Origin: Pseudomonas oleovorans subsp. oleovorans
Lineage (GTDB): Bacteria > Pseudomonadota > Gammaproteobacteria > Pseudomonadales > Pseudomonadaceae
Direction of reading: 5' to 3'
Assembly: GCF_002197815.1 (NCBI RefSeq)
Contig: NZ_NIUB01000002.1
Coordinates: forward strand, 124,001-188,000
Length of the DNA stretch: 64,000 nucleotides
The stretch's first letter is position 1. The number at the start of each line of letters is the position of its first letter. Below, piece after piece: positions 47,417-56,832 of this stretch. The notes under the pieces are model-generated. The model saw nothing but the letters and a program-made list of their open reading frames with translations. It was not told the origin of the DNA and did not search any database. Position numbers and translations under genes: made by a program.

Positions 47417-48562
47417 TCAGATACAGTCCGCAATCTGTCGCGCAAGTTTCTGCGCGCGGGGGTCCATCAAGACGAACGGTCCTAGATTGTTGGTGACGAA
47501 GCCGAATGCGAGGTCTCGTTCCGGATCGGCAAAGCCACTGGAGCCACCGGCACCGGGATGACCGAAAGCCTTGGCGCCCATGCCATAGGTGGCATTGGCT
47601 ACGTCGGCCTGATCGAGCATGCAGCCCAGGCCGAAGCGGGTGCGAGTCAGCAAGGTTTTGTCGTCACCGACGCTGTGCTCGCGGGTCATTTCGCCCAGCA
47701 GGTCAGCATCGAGCAGGCTGCCGTCGAGCAGACCGGCATAGAAACCCGCCAGGCTGCGCGCGTTGCCATGACCATTGGCGGCCGGCTGCTGCATGCGCCG
47801 CCACTCCGGCTTGTTGGTACTGGTCATGATCGACGGCGGGTTGGTGAACGAGCGCGTGCTCATGGCTTGGGCGTCACTCATCATCACCTTGAGCAGGCGC
47901 TGCGCTGCAGCGTCGCCTAGATTGCCCTTGCCGCGAGCGATATGGGCGACGCGATCGAACTCGCTGTCCGCCAGGCCGACATGAAAATCCAGCCCCAGTG
48001 GCTTGGCGATGCGTGCAGCGATACTCTCGCCCGGGCCACGGCCTTCGATGCGGCGAATCAGCTCGCCAATCAGCCAACCGTAGGTAATAGGCGCGTAGCC
48101 ATGGCCCTCCCCCAACGGCCACCAGGGTTCCTCTGCCGCCAGCGCAGCGGTCATGGTCTGCCAGTCATACAACGCTTCGGCGGGCAGTGCCTGGCGCAGC
48201 GCCGGCAAGCCGGCCTGGTGGCAGAGCAGGTGACGCACGCTGATGCGTGCCTTGCCGGCTGCAGCGAACTCGGGCCAGTAGCGCGCCACCGGTGCATCCA
48301 GATCGAGCTTGCCCTCGCCGACCAGTTGCAGGGCCGCCACGGCGGCAAAGGGTTTGGTGCAGGAAAACAGGTTGGCGATGGTGTCGCTGTGCCAGGCCTG
48401 CTGGCCGTCCTTGTCCATCACGCCAGCCCACAGGTCGACCACGGTTTCCCCGCCGACTTTCACGCACAGGGCCGCGCCCCGTTCCTGCGCATCCTCGAAC
48501 AGAGCGGCGAATGCGTCCCTCACCGCTTCGAAGCGCAAGTCGAAATAGCCCTGAATCTGCAC
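47417..48562 (-). CDS. EstB-like serine hydrolase (beta-lactamase family)
   Basis: A 381-residue cytoplasmic esterase of the class C beta-lactamase/EstB (family VIII) type. The SxxK motif is SCTKP near residue 67, and a Tyr in the GYAPITYG region is the probable second catalytic residue. The HPGAGGSSG stretch near 350 replaces the KTG box. No signal peptide, so it is probably an esterase rather than an antibiotic-resistance enzyme. Start is GTG, with GGGAG upstream. Confidence 0.88.
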   Translation of the reverse strand: MQIQGYFDLRFEAVRDAFAALFEDAQERGAALCVKVGGETVVDLWAGVMDKDGQQAWHSDTIANLFSCTKPFAAVAALQLVGEGKLDLDAPVARYWPEFAAAGKARISVRHLLCHQAGLPALRQALPAEALYDWQTMTAALAAEEPWWPLGEGHGYAPITYGWLIGELIRRIEGRGPGESIAARIAKPLGLDFHVGLADSEFDRVAHIARGKGNLGDAAAQRLLKVMMSDAQAMSTRSFTNPPSIMTSTNKPEWRRMQQPAANGHGNARSLAGFYAGLLDGSLLDADLLGEMTREHSVGDDKTLLTRTRFGLGCMLDQADVANATYGMGAKAFGHPGAGGSSGFADPERDLAFGFVTNNLGPFVLMDPRAQKLARQIADCI

Positions 48563-48593
48563 GCTGATCTCCCGTTTCGCTGCTTGGCTCTAA

Positions 48594-48611
48594 GCTGTCA
48601 ATGGTGACAGC
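48594..48611. promoter_or_regulatory. Perfect dyad GCTGTCA-N4-TGACAGC
   Basis: A 7-bp perfect inverted repeat (spacer ATGG) lies 32 bp upstream of the EstB-like gene and 172 bp before the second mrp operon, in their divergent control region. It looks like a dimeric operator, possibly GntR- or LysR-type. No regulator is adjacent. Confidence 0.45.
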
Positions 48612-48782
48612 CGTTTATCATGCAATGTTCTGAAACTTCATAAAATAGCGATGCTCGATTGGTTTTTCCTATGATGAAATAAATGCGGCCTGATATGACC
48701 AATACGCCCTGAATAGCGCAGCTACGGTGCGTACGTATTCGTCAGGCCGCCTTGGATTCGACGCTCGGCACAGGAGAAACGA

Positions 48783-51503
48783 GTGCTCTACCTACTGTCC
48801 CTGATCGCCCTGGCTGCCATCATGGCACCCGGCCTGACGCGCCTGTTGGGTGCTCGCACAGGTTGGCTGCTGATGTTGGCGCCGCTGGCGGCCTTCGTCT
48901 GGTTCGTCCAACAGATTCCGCTGATCGCCGACGGTGGCGCGGTGATGCAGAGCCTGAGCTGGATTCCGGCACTGGGCATCAACCTGAGCCTGCGCCTGGA
49001 CGGCCTCTCGCTGGTTTTTGCCCTCTTGATCAGCGGCATCGGCAGCCTGATCGTGCTGTACGCCGGCAGTTACCTGTCCAGCCACGCCCACCTCGGTCGC
49101 TTTCATGCCTACTTGCTGGTGTTCATGCTGGCGATGCTCGGCCTGGTGCTGGCCGACGACCTGGTGGCGATGTTCGTGTTCTGGGAGCTGACCAGTATCG
49201 CCTCCTTCCTGTTGATCAGCTTTCAACACGACAAAGCCGTCTCGCGCCGGGCGGCGCTGCAGGCGCTGCTGATCACTGGTGGCGGTGGTCTGGCATTGCT
49301 GGCGGGGCTGATTCTGCTCGGTGGCGCGACGGGCAACTGGCAATTCTCCAACCTCAGCGCCGAGCAGATCGAAGGCCATGTGCTGCTGCCGGCGATCATC
49401 GCCCTGGTGCTGCTGGGCTGCTTCACCAAGTCGGCGCAGGTGCCCTTCCACCTGTGGCTGCCCAACGCGATGAACGCACCGACGCCAGTGTCGGCCTACC
49501 TGCACTCGGCAACCATGGTAAAAGCCGGCATCTATCTACTGGCCCGCCTCAACCCAGTGCTCGGCGGCTCCGTCGGTTGGGGCACGCTGCTGATTACCTT
49601 CGGCGCGGCCACTGCCGTGCTCGGCGCCTTCCTCGCCTTCCGCCAGACCGACCTCAAACGCCTGTTGGCGTACACCACGGTCACCGTGCTGGGCCAGCTG
49701 ACCATGCTGATCGGCACCAACACCAGCTATGGCCTGCAGGCGTTCGTGCTCTATCTGGTGGCGCACTCTTTATATAAGGGCGCGCTGTTCATGGCGGTCG
49801 GCGCCATCGATCACGCCACCGGCACCCGCGAGTTGGCACGCCTTGGCGGCCTGATCCGCTTCATGCCACTGACCGGCGCAGCCGTGGCGCTGGCAGCGTT
49901 CTCCAACGCCGGCTTGCCGCCGTTCTTCGGCTTCATCGCCAAGGAATTCAAGTACACCGGCCTGATCGAGATGGGTCATATCGGCTGGGCGGTGACGCTG
50001 GTGATGATCCTTACCAACGCCCTACTGTTCGCTGCTGCCGGCCTGGTCTTCCTGCAGACCTTCCTCGGCAAGCGCGGCGACTATCCGCGCACGCCGCACG
50101 AAGTCGGCCTGCCGATGTGGCTGGGGCCGATGCTGCTGGCCATCGGCGGTTTCCTCCTCGGCGCCTGGAATGCCTGGCCGGAAACCTGGCTGGTGAACAA
50201 CGCGGTGCAAGCCGTGGCGCGCGGCCCGGTGGATGTGCACCTGTATTTGTGGGGCGGCATCACTCCAGCGCTGTTGGCCAGCTTGCTGACCGTATCGCTG
50301 GGCGTGCTGTTCTACGTGATGCGCGACCGCGTACGGCAGGCGCTTGATCGTGCCAACGCGGCCTGGAATGTCAGCGGCGATCTGATCTGGGACCGCCTGC
50401 TCAAGCGCGTCTTCCATTTCGCCGGGCTGCTCGCCGCGCGCTTCCAGCATGGCTCGCTGCGCCAGCATCTGGTGCTGCTGGCTCTGGCAGTCGGCGGCCT
50501 ATTGACGGTCGGTCTGCTGCCGGCGCTGCCGCAACTGCTGCAGGGCACCTACAGCCCGATCTCGCCACTGGGCCTGGCGGGCTGTCTGATGGCACTGGCT
50601 GGCGGTGTGGCAGCGGCGTTCCTGCCTGGCCGCCTGACCTTGCTGGCCGCGCTCGGCGCCTGCGGTCTGGGTCTGGCGCTGGTGTTCATCTCGGTCAATG
50701 CACCGGATGTGGCGATGACCCAGCTGATGGTGGAAACCCTCAGCCTGATCTTCCTCGCTCTGGTGTTTCGCAAGATGCCCACGGTGCCAGCCAGCGGCGC
50801 CCGCACCCCCTGGAAGCGCCGCCTGCATGCCGGCGTGGCGATTCTCTTCGGCCTCAGTGTGACTGGCGCCCTGCTGCTCGCAGTGAGCCTGCCGCTACCG
50901 GGCGACATCGCCCAGTGGTATCAGGACAACAGCCTGCCGGGTGGTCATGGGCATAACGTGGTCAACGTGATTCTGGTGGACTTCCGCGCCTTCGACACCC
51001 TCGGCGAAATCCTCGTGGTCGCGCTCTCCGCCCTCGCCGCAGCCAGCCTGCTGGGCACCGGCCAACGCGTCGGCAATGAACACAGCGGCGAAGACGCCTT
51101 CAATTCGCCACTGCTGCGCCAGGGCCTGCGCCCGCTGGCCTGGCTGATGCTGGCTGGCTCGCTGCTGCTGCTGTGGCGCGGCCACAACCTGCCGGGCGGT
51201 GGTTTCATCGGTGGCCTGGTGGCGGCCTGCGGCCTGATTCTGCTGGTGCTGACCTATGGTCACGGACAGATTCGCCGCGTACTGCCCGTGGCCCCCGCGC
51301 AGTTGATCGGCATTGGCCTGGGCTGCGCGGCGGGCGCCGGTATCCTCGGGCTGATCGCCGGCAGCGCCTTTCTCACCGGTCTGTGGACTTTCCCCGGCGG
51401 CTTGCCGCTGGGTACGCCCCTGCTCTTCGATGTCGGCGTATTCCTCACCGTGTTCGGCTCCGCCCTGCACATGATCGACAAGCTCACGGGAGTTCGCCAG
51501 TAA
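48783..51503 (+). CDS. mrpA: Mrp-2 antiporter fused subunit A/B
   Basis: The 906-residue fused MrpA/B subunit of a second complete Mrp system. It shares the architecture of the first copy: FTKSAQVPFHLWLPNAM near 218, [17 protein letters not shown] near 238, [15 protein letters not shown] near 725 and [15 protein letters not shown] near 800. Between these motifs the two paralogues differ widely, so this is an old duplication or separate acquisition. Start is GTG with AGGAG upstream. It is first in the plus-strand operon. Confidence 0.94.
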   Translation: MLYLLSLIALAAIMAPGLTRLLGARTGWLLMLAPLAAFVWFVQQIPLIADGGAVMQSLSWIPALGINLSLRLDGLSLVFALLISGIGSLIVLYAGSYLSSHAHLGRFHAYLLVFMLAMLGLVLADDLVAMFVFWELTSIASFLLISFQHDKAVSRRAALQALLITGGGGLALLAGLILLGGATGNWQFSNLSAEQIEGHVLLPAIIALVLLGCFTKSAQVPFHLWLPNAMNAPTPVSAYLHSATMVKAGIYLLARLNPVLGGSVGWGTLLITFGAATAVLGAFLAFRQTDLKRLLAYTTVTVLGQLTMLIGTNTSYGLQAFVLYLVAHSLYKGALFMAVGAIDHATGTRELARLGGLIRFMPLTGAAVALAAFSNAGLPPFFGFIAKEFKYTGLIEMGHIGWAVTLVMILTNALLFAAAGLVFLQTFLGKRGDYPRTPHEVGLPMWLGPMLLAIGGFLLGAWNAWPETWLVNNAVQAVARGPVDVHLYLWGGITPALLASLLTVSLGVLFYVMRDRVRQALDRANAAWNVSGDLIWDRLLKRVFHFAGLLAARFQHGSLRQHLVLLALAVGGLLTVGLLPALPQLLQGTYSPISPLGLAGCLMALAGGVAAAFLPGRLTLLAALGACGLGLALVFISVNAPDVAMTQLMVETLSLIFLALVFRKMPTVPASGARTPWKRRLHAGVAILFGLSVTGALLLAVSLPLPGDIAQWYQDNSLPGGHGHNVVNVILVDFRAFDTLGEILVVALSALAAASLLGTGQRVGNEHSGEDAFNSPLLRQGLRPLAWLMLAGSLLLLWRGHNLPGGGFIGGLVAACGLILLVLTYGHGQIRRVLPVAPAQLIGIGLGCAAGAGILGLIAGSAFLTGLWTFPGGLPLGTPLLFDVGVFLTVFGSALHMIDKLTGVRQ

Positions 51504-51907
51504 TGGAATGGCTAGCTGCAATCACCACTGGTGGCCTGGCGGGTCTGGGCCTGTGGATGCTTCTGGATCGCAACCTCAAGCGCGTCGTGCTGGGCGTCGT
51601 GGTCCTGGGTAACGCAATCAACCTGGGGGTTCTCACCGCCGGACGCTTCTTCGGCGAACGCCCGGCCTTCGTCGAGGCTGGCAACGCAGCCAGCACGGCC
51701 AACCCGTTGCCGCAGGCGCTGGTACTGACCGCCATCGTCATCGGTTTCAGCCTGTTCATCTTCGCCCTGGCGCTGCTCAAGCGCACCCGCGAACTGCATG
51801 GCGACAAGACCACCGACTCAGTCAGCGCAATCACCGAGCAACCGGCACCGGACTGGCACGACAGCGAGCACGAACAGGACGCCCATGGTACGGAGGCTCG
51901 CCGATGA
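51503..51907 (+). CDS. mrpC: Mrp-2 antiporter subunit C
   Basis: The 134-residue NuoK-like subunit starts at ATG 51503, overlapping the A subunit TAA by one base. It has three helices and NPLPQALVLTAIVIGFSLFIF. It carries a charged, His-rich C-terminal tail of about 40 residues (from HGDKTTDSVSAITEQ) that the first copy lacks. It overlaps mrpD by 4 bp. Confidence 0.92.
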   Translation: MEWLAAITTGGLAGLGLWMLLDRNLKRVVLGVVVLGNAINLGVLTAGRFFGERPAFVEAGNAASTANPLPQALVLTAIVIGFSLFIFALALLKRTRELHGDKTTDSVSAITEQPAPDWHDSEHEQDAHGTEARR

Positions 51908-53400
51908 ATCACGCGTTACTCGTTGCGCCGGTCCTCGTTCCCCTTTGCAGCCTGCTGCTGGCGATCATCCTGCGCCGCCACCTGCAGGCCGTGCGCGTGC
52001 TCAGCCTGAGTGGCACCGCACTGCTGCTGGCTGTAGGCCTGGTGCTGGTCTGGCAGGCCGCACAAGGCGTGGTGCTCAGTGGTCAGGTGGGCAACTGGCA
52101 GGCGCCGTTCGGCATCAGCCTGGTGATCGACCGGCTGTCGGCGGTAATGATCGCCATCAGTGCCCTGGTCGCGCTGGTCACCCTGCTCTATGGCGTGGCC
52201 AAGGACAACGACAGCACCATCGGCCGCGACTTTCACCTGTTCATTCAGGGTCTGCTGACCGGCATCTGCGGCGCCTTCATCACCGCCGACATCTTCAACC
52301 TCTATGTCTGGTTCGAGGTGCTGCTGATCGCCTCCTTCGCCCTGATGGCGCTTGGCGGCGGCAGCCGCCGGCTGGCCGGCAGCATGACCTACGTAGCACT
52401 GAACCTGTTCGCCACGCTGATCTTCCTGCTCTCCGCCGGCCTGGTCTACGGCGCCAGCGGCACGCTGAACATGGGTGAGCTGGCCATGATCATGCGCAGC
52501 GGTGAGGCGCCACCGGGCGTGACGCCGGCGCTGCTGCTGATGCTGCTGTCGTTCGCCATCAAGGCTGCGCTGTTCCCGGTGTTCGGCTGGCTGCCGGCCA
52601 CCTATCACGTCGCCCTGACAGCCGTGTCGGCGATGTTCGCAGGGCTCCTGACCAAGGTCGGCGTCTACGCGCTGATCCGCCTGGTGACCCTGCTCTGGCC
52701 GGAGCATGGCCTGCCGCATCAACTGCTGCTGTGGGTCGCCTGCGCCACCATGCTGGTGGGTGTGCTGGGCGCGGCGGCGCAGACCGAGGTGCGCCGGATC
52801 CTGTCGTTCCACATCGTCAGTCAGGTCGGCTACATGATCCTCGGCCTCGCCCTGGCCACCCCGCTGGCGCTGGCCGGTGCAGTGTTCTACCTGATCCACC
52901 ATATCGTGGTGAAGGCCAACCTGTTCTTCATCGGCGGCCTGGCGGCACGCATCTGCGGCTCCGAGCGCCTGGCCGACATGGGCGGGCTGTACAAGCGCAT
53001 GCCCTGGCTGGCGCTGCTGTTCGCCATTCCGGCGCTGTCGCTGGCGGGTATTCCGCCGCTGTCCGGTTTCTGGGCCAAGTTCCTGCTGGTCAAGGCCAGC
53101 CTGGATGCCGCTGCCTGGTGGGCGGCGGGCATCGCCCTGCTGACTGGCGTGTTCACCCTGCTGTCGATGAACAAGATCTGGAACGAAGCATTTCTCAAGC
53201 CTCATCCACGCGGTGAAGAGGCGCTGCAAACGGTTACCGGCATACGCGCGGCGTGGCTGGGCATGAGCGCCCTGGCACTGCTGACCGTGCTGATCGGCCT
53301 CGGCGCCGGCCCGCTGATCGACTACGCCGTAGCGGCCGCCGCGCAGCTCGCCGACCCGCAGGCCTATCTGCAACCCTTTACCGGCGCAGGAGGGACCTGA
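51904..53400 (+). CDS. mrpD: Mrp-2 antiporter subunit D
   Basis: The 498-residue NuoN/NuoM-like proton-path subunit has WFEVLLIASFALMALGGG near 138 and KAALFPVFGWLPATYHVA near 220. It is clearly homologous to the copy at 32986-34497 but diverged. It is coupled to neighbours by ATGA overlaps (4 bp with mrpC, 1 bp with mrpE). Confidence 0.93.
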   Translation: MNHALLVAPVLVPLCSLLLAIILRRHLQAVRVLSLSGTALLLAVGLVLVWQAAQGVVLSGQVGNWQAPFGISLVIDRLSAVMIAISALVALVTLLYGVAKDNDSTIGRDFHLFIQGLLTGICGAFITADIFNLYVWFEVLLIASFALMALGGGSRRLAGSMTYVALNLFATLIFLLSAGLVYGASGTLNMGELAMIMRSGEAPPGVTPALLLMLLSFAIKAALFPVFGWLPATYHVALTAVSAMFAGLLTKVGVYALIRLVTLLWPEHGLPHQLLLWVACATMLVGVLGAAAQTEVRRILSFHIVSQVGYMILGLALATPLALAGAVFYLIHHIVVKANLFFIGGLAARICGSERLADMGGLYKRMPWLALLFAIPALSLAGIPPLSGFWAKFLLVKASLDAAAWWAAGIALLTGVFTLLSMNKIWNEAFLKPHPRGEEALQTVTGIRAAWLGMSALALLTVLIGLGAGPLIDYAVAAAAQLADPQAYLQPFTGAGGT

Positions 53401-53897
53401 TGCTGTTTATCATCCATTTGCTGGCCAGCGTCGGTCTGGCCTGGAGTCTCGGCGCCGGCCACCTCGGTGGCGGTCTGCTGGCCTTCGCCCTGCTCTACCT
53501 GCTCGCTCGCCTGCTGGGCCTGGCAATCGGGCGCCTGCGCCGTTACGCACGCAGCCTGGAGCATGGTGTGAGCTTCTGCTTGTGGTTCATTGCCCAGGTG
53601 TTCCTCGCGACTTACCACGTCGCCACTCTAGTGCTGGCGCGTCGGGTCGATGTGGAACCAGCAGTGCTTGCCTACCCGGTGACCCGCCGCGAAGTGGACA
53701 AGGTGACCCTGCTCGGCACCCTGCTGACCCTGACGCCCGGCACCCTGGTCCTGGAGTATGACCAGGACCAGGGCCTGCTTTATATCCATGCACTCGATGC
53801 CCGTCACCGCGAGGACGTGACCGACGCGCTGGCCGAGCTTGAGCGCCGCCTGCTGGCCTGGCTCGACGCGGGCAAAGCCGAAGGAGTGAATCCATGA
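53400..53897 (+). CDS. mrpE: Mrp-2 antiporter subunit E
   Basis: A 165-residue subunit, the same length as its paralogue, with two or three N-terminal membrane segments and LGTLLTLTPGTLVLEYDQDQGLLYIH, the conserved TPGT region of MrpE. The start ATG shares the A of the mrpD TGA stop. Confidence 0.92.
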   Translation: MLFIIHLLASVGLAWSLGAGHLGGGLLAFALLYLLARLLGLAIGRLRRYARSLEHGVSFCLWFIAQVFLATYHVATLVLARRVDVEPAVLAYPVTRREVDKVTLLGTLLTLTPGTLVLEYDQDQGLLYIHALDARHREDVTDALAELERRLLAWLDAGKAEGVNP

Positions 53898-54205
53898 CCT
53901 TGCATCTGGCCGGCGCCGCCTGGGTACTACCCCTGGCAGCAGTCCTGCTCGCGCTGAGCGGACTGATCATCTTATATCGCCTGTTGCGCGGGCCGAGCCG
54001 CCCGGATCGCGCGGTGGCCATCGATGCCCTGACCCTGCTGGCGGTCGCCGCCATGGCGCTGCTGTGCCTGATGCGCGGTGAGGCGCTGTTCATCGACGTC
54101 GCCGTGCTGCTGGCACTGGTGTCGTTTCTTGGAACGGCAGCCTTCGCCTTCCTGTTCGACGACGCCCACAGCCAGATACCGGACAAGAGAGAGGAACGCC
54201 CATGA
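53894..54205 (+). CDS. mrpF: Mrp-2 antiporter subunit F
   Basis: The 103-residue three-helix subunit has LLRGPSRPDRAVAIDALTLLAVAAM, the family GP-xx-DR-valD motif. It overlaps mrpE and mrpG by 4 bp each. It is longer than the first copy (89 residues), mainly at the charged C-terminus. Confidence 0.92.
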   Translation: MTLHLAGAAWVLPLAAVLLALSGLIILYRLLRGPSRPDRAVAIDALTLLAVAAMALLCLMRGEALFIDVAVLLALVSFLGTAAFAFLFDDAHSQIPDKREERP

Positions 54206-54543
54206 ACGACGTACAAGCCTGGCTGGCCTCGCTGTTGGTGCTGAGCGGTGCAGTGATCTCTCTGCTCGGTGCAATTGGCGTGCTGCGCCTGCCCGACAGC
54301 TACAGCCGCATGCATGCGGCGAGCAAGGCCGGGGTTCTCGGCGCCGTCCTGCTACTGGGCGCAGTGGCCTTGGCCAGCAGTGGCGAGCTGGCCCTGGAGG
54401 CCTTTATCGGCCTGCTGATTCTGCTGGCCAGCGCCCCGCTGGCGGCGCACGCCATCGCCCGCGCCGCGCACCGCGCCGGCATTCGGCCGACGCTGGGGCG
54501 CTTGGGCGATGAGCTGGAGCAGCGCAACAGGGATGGTGAATAG
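54202..54543 (+). CDS. mrpG: Mrp-2 antiporter subunit G
   Basis: The 113-residue last gene of the second operon has LLGAIGVLRLPDSYSRMHAASKAGVLGAVL, matching MrpG (phaG). Three helices. It ends 5 bp from the dinG stop (convergent), with no obvious terminator between them. Confidence 0.92.
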   Translation: MNDVQAWLASLLVLSGAVISLLGAIGVLRLPDSYSRMHAASKAGVLGAVLLLGAVALASSGELALEAFIGLLILLASAPLAAHAIARAAHRAGIRPTLGRLGDELEQRNRDGE

Positions 54544-54548
54544 ATCAG

Positions 54549-56693
54549 TCAGTCGATCTGCCGGCGGAACGGCGGCAACGCATTGAGAATGGCCTTGCCG
54601 TAGCGCTGAGTAACCACACGCCGATCCAGCAGAGTGATGGTGCCGCGATCAGCCTCGGTACGCAGCAGGCGACCGCAGGCCTGCACCAGGCGCAGCGAGG
54701 CGTCCGGCACGGCGATTTCCATGAAGGGATTGCCGCCACGCGCCTCGATCCACTCGGCCAGCGCCGCTTCCACCGGATCATCCGGCACGGCAAAGGGTAT
54801 CTTGGCGATCACCACGTGCTCGCAGTAGGCACCCGGCAGATCGACACCTTCGGCGAAACTGGCCAGGCCGAACAGCACGCTTTCCTCACCTGAATCGACG
54901 CGTGCCTTGTGCTTGTTCAGGGTCTCCTGCTTGGACAGGTTGCCCTGGATGAACACCCGTTTGCGCCAGTCGCGATCCAGGCCGTCGAACACGTCCTGCA
55001 TCTGCTTGCGCGAGGAAAACAGCACCAGCGTGCCGCGACTGCCGGCCACAAGGTTCGGCAGCTCGCGGATGATGGCCGCCGTGTGCGCAGCCGCCTCGCG
55101 CGGGTCGGCCTTCAGATCCGGTACCCGCAGCAAGCCGGCATCGGCATGATGGAAGGGGCTTGGCACTATCGCCGCGACCGCCACCTTGGGCAACCCGGCA
55201 CGCATGCGATAGCGATCGAAGGTGCCCAGCGCGGTCAGGGTCGCAGACGTCACCAAGCAGCCATGGGCAACATTCCACAGGTTGCGGCGCAAGGTCTCGG
55301 CGGCGAGGATCGGGCTGGCGTTGACCTCGATGTCGAACAGCGCACCGCTCTCGGCCAGGGTCAGCCAGCGCGCCATGGGCGGGCTTTCCTCGGGGTCTTC
55401 AGCGGTGAAAGCCAGCCACAGCTCCCAGTTGCCCTTGGCTCGCGCCATCAGGCTGCCGAACAGCGGATACCACTCCTCGGCCTGGTGGCTGGCGATACCC
55501 ACGGCGCCCTCGCCGTCCATGGCCTCCTTGAGCAGCTCGGTAACGCCGGTGAACAGGTCATTGAGCTTGGAGAAGCCCTTCTTCAGCTCCAGCCCCAACT
55601 CAGTCAGGTGCTCCGGCACCACACCGCCGACGAAGCGGTGACGCGGGCGCTCGCGGCCTTCCATGTCTTCGCCGGCCTTGAAGTCGGCGATTTCTTCGCA
55701 GGCGGTGAACATGAACTGCTGCTGGGTCTTGAGCTCGCGGGCCAGCTCCGGCACCTGTTCGATCAGGCGGCCGAGATCGCCCGGCAACGGGTTCTGCGCC
55801 AGCAGCTTGGTCAGGTTCTTGTCGATCTGGGTCAGCCAGTCGGCGGTGGAACGCAGGCGAGTGAAATGGGCGAAGTGGCCGATGGCCTTGTCCGGAAGGT
55901 GATGGCCCTCGTCGAACACATAGATGGTCTCGCGCGGGTCAGGCAGTACTGCGCCGCCGCCGAGCGCGAGGTCGGCTAGCACCATGTCGTGGTTGGTGAC
56001 GATCACGTCGACCTTGCCCATGCCCTCGCGCGCCTTGTAGAAGGCGCACTGCTGGAAATTCGGGCAGTGGCGGTTGGTGCACTGGCTATGGTCAGTGGTC
56101 AGTTGCGCCCAGCGCACGTCCTCCAGTTCCTCCGGCCAGCTGTCACGGTCGCCATCCCATTTATTGCCGGCGAGCTTCTCGATCATCGCGGTGAACAGCT
56201 TCTGACCCTGTTCATCCACATCGATGCGAAAACCTTCTTCCTCGAACAACTGCGCGGTGGCGCTCTGCGCGGCGCCGTCCTGCAGCAGGTGGTCAAGCTT
56301 GGACAGGCACAGGTAGCGGCCACGACCCTTGGCCAGGGCGAAGCTGAAGTTCAGGCCGCTGTTGCGCAACAGATCCGGCAGATCCTTGTGCACGATCTGC
56401 TCCTGCAGGGCGACCGTCGCGGTGGCGATCACCAGACGCTTGCCGGCAGCCTTGGCCGTGGGAATGGTGGCCAGGCTGTAAGCCACCGTCTTACCGGTAC
56501 CGGTGCCCGCCTCGACCGCGACCACGGCCGGATCACCCAGACGTTTGCCCTCGTCATCGGTCTTGATGGTGCCGAGCACCTTGGCGATCTCGGCGATCAT
56601 CAAGCGCTGGCCATAGCGCGGCTTGAGCGACTTGGCCTCGAGAAAGCGCGAATAGGCGCCCTGGATCTGGGACTTGAGTTCGGTACTGAGCAT
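54549..56693 (-). CDS. dinG: ATP-dependent DNA helicase DinG
   Basis: XPD-like 5'-3' helicase linked to SOS and R-loop processing. The 714-residue protein has Walker A EAGTGTGKT near 61, four Fe-S cysteines (LCLSK and CTNRHCPNFQQC), the DEGH Walker B box, and the QACGRLLRTEADRG motif VI near the C-terminus. I chose the ATG at 56693; the longer frame to 56834 overlaps the neighbour gene. No LexA box was looked for by score. Confidence 0.93.
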   Translation of the reverse strand: MLSTELKSQIQGAYSRFLEAKSLKPRYGQRLMIAEIAKVLGTIKTDDEGKRLGDPAVVAVEAGTGTGKTVAYSLATIPTAKAAGKRLVIATATVALQEQIVHKDLPDLLRNSGLNFSFALAKGRGRYLCLSKLDHLLQDGAAQSATAQLFEEEGFRIDVDEQGQKLFTAMIEKLAGNKWDGDRDSWPEELEDVRWAQLTTDHSQCTNRHCPNFQQCAFYKAREGMGKVDVIVTNHDMVLADLALGGGAVLPDPRETIYVFDEGHHLPDKAIGHFAHFTRLRSTADWLTQIDKNLTKLLAQNPLPGDLGRLIEQVPELARELKTQQQFMFTACEEIADFKAGEDMEGRERPRHRFVGGVVPEHLTELGLELKKGFSKLNDLFTGVTELLKEAMDGEGAVGIASHQAEEWYPLFGSLMARAKGNWELWLAFTAEDPEESPPMARWLTLAESGALFDIEVNASPILAAETLRRNLWNVAHGCLVTSATLTALGTFDRYRMRAGLPKVAVAAIVPSPFHHADAGLLRVPDLKADPREAAAHTAAIIRELPNLVAGSRGTLVLFSSRKQMQDVFDGLDRDWRKRVFIQGNLSKQETLNKHKARVDSGEESVLFGLASFAEGVDLPGAYCEHVVIAKIPFAVPDDPVEAALAEWIEARGGNPFMEIAVPDASLRLVQACGRLLRTEADRGTITLLDRRVVTQRYGKAILNALPPFRRQID

Positions 56694-56832
56694 GGATTCT
56701 GAAACGAAAAAGGCTGGATAAATTTTCAGTATTCGCGGAGCGGCCGCTATCATAGCGCGCCTGTCGATCTGGCGCTGAGTCGCGTGCCAATCGAATGAAC
56801 CGACCTGCCAAACGGCCCCCTGGAGATACCGC

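Noticed and set aside
51916..53373. 485-codon reverse frame opposite Mrp-2 subunit D
   Set aside because: Same antisense effect; the true gene has motifs and coupling to neighbours.
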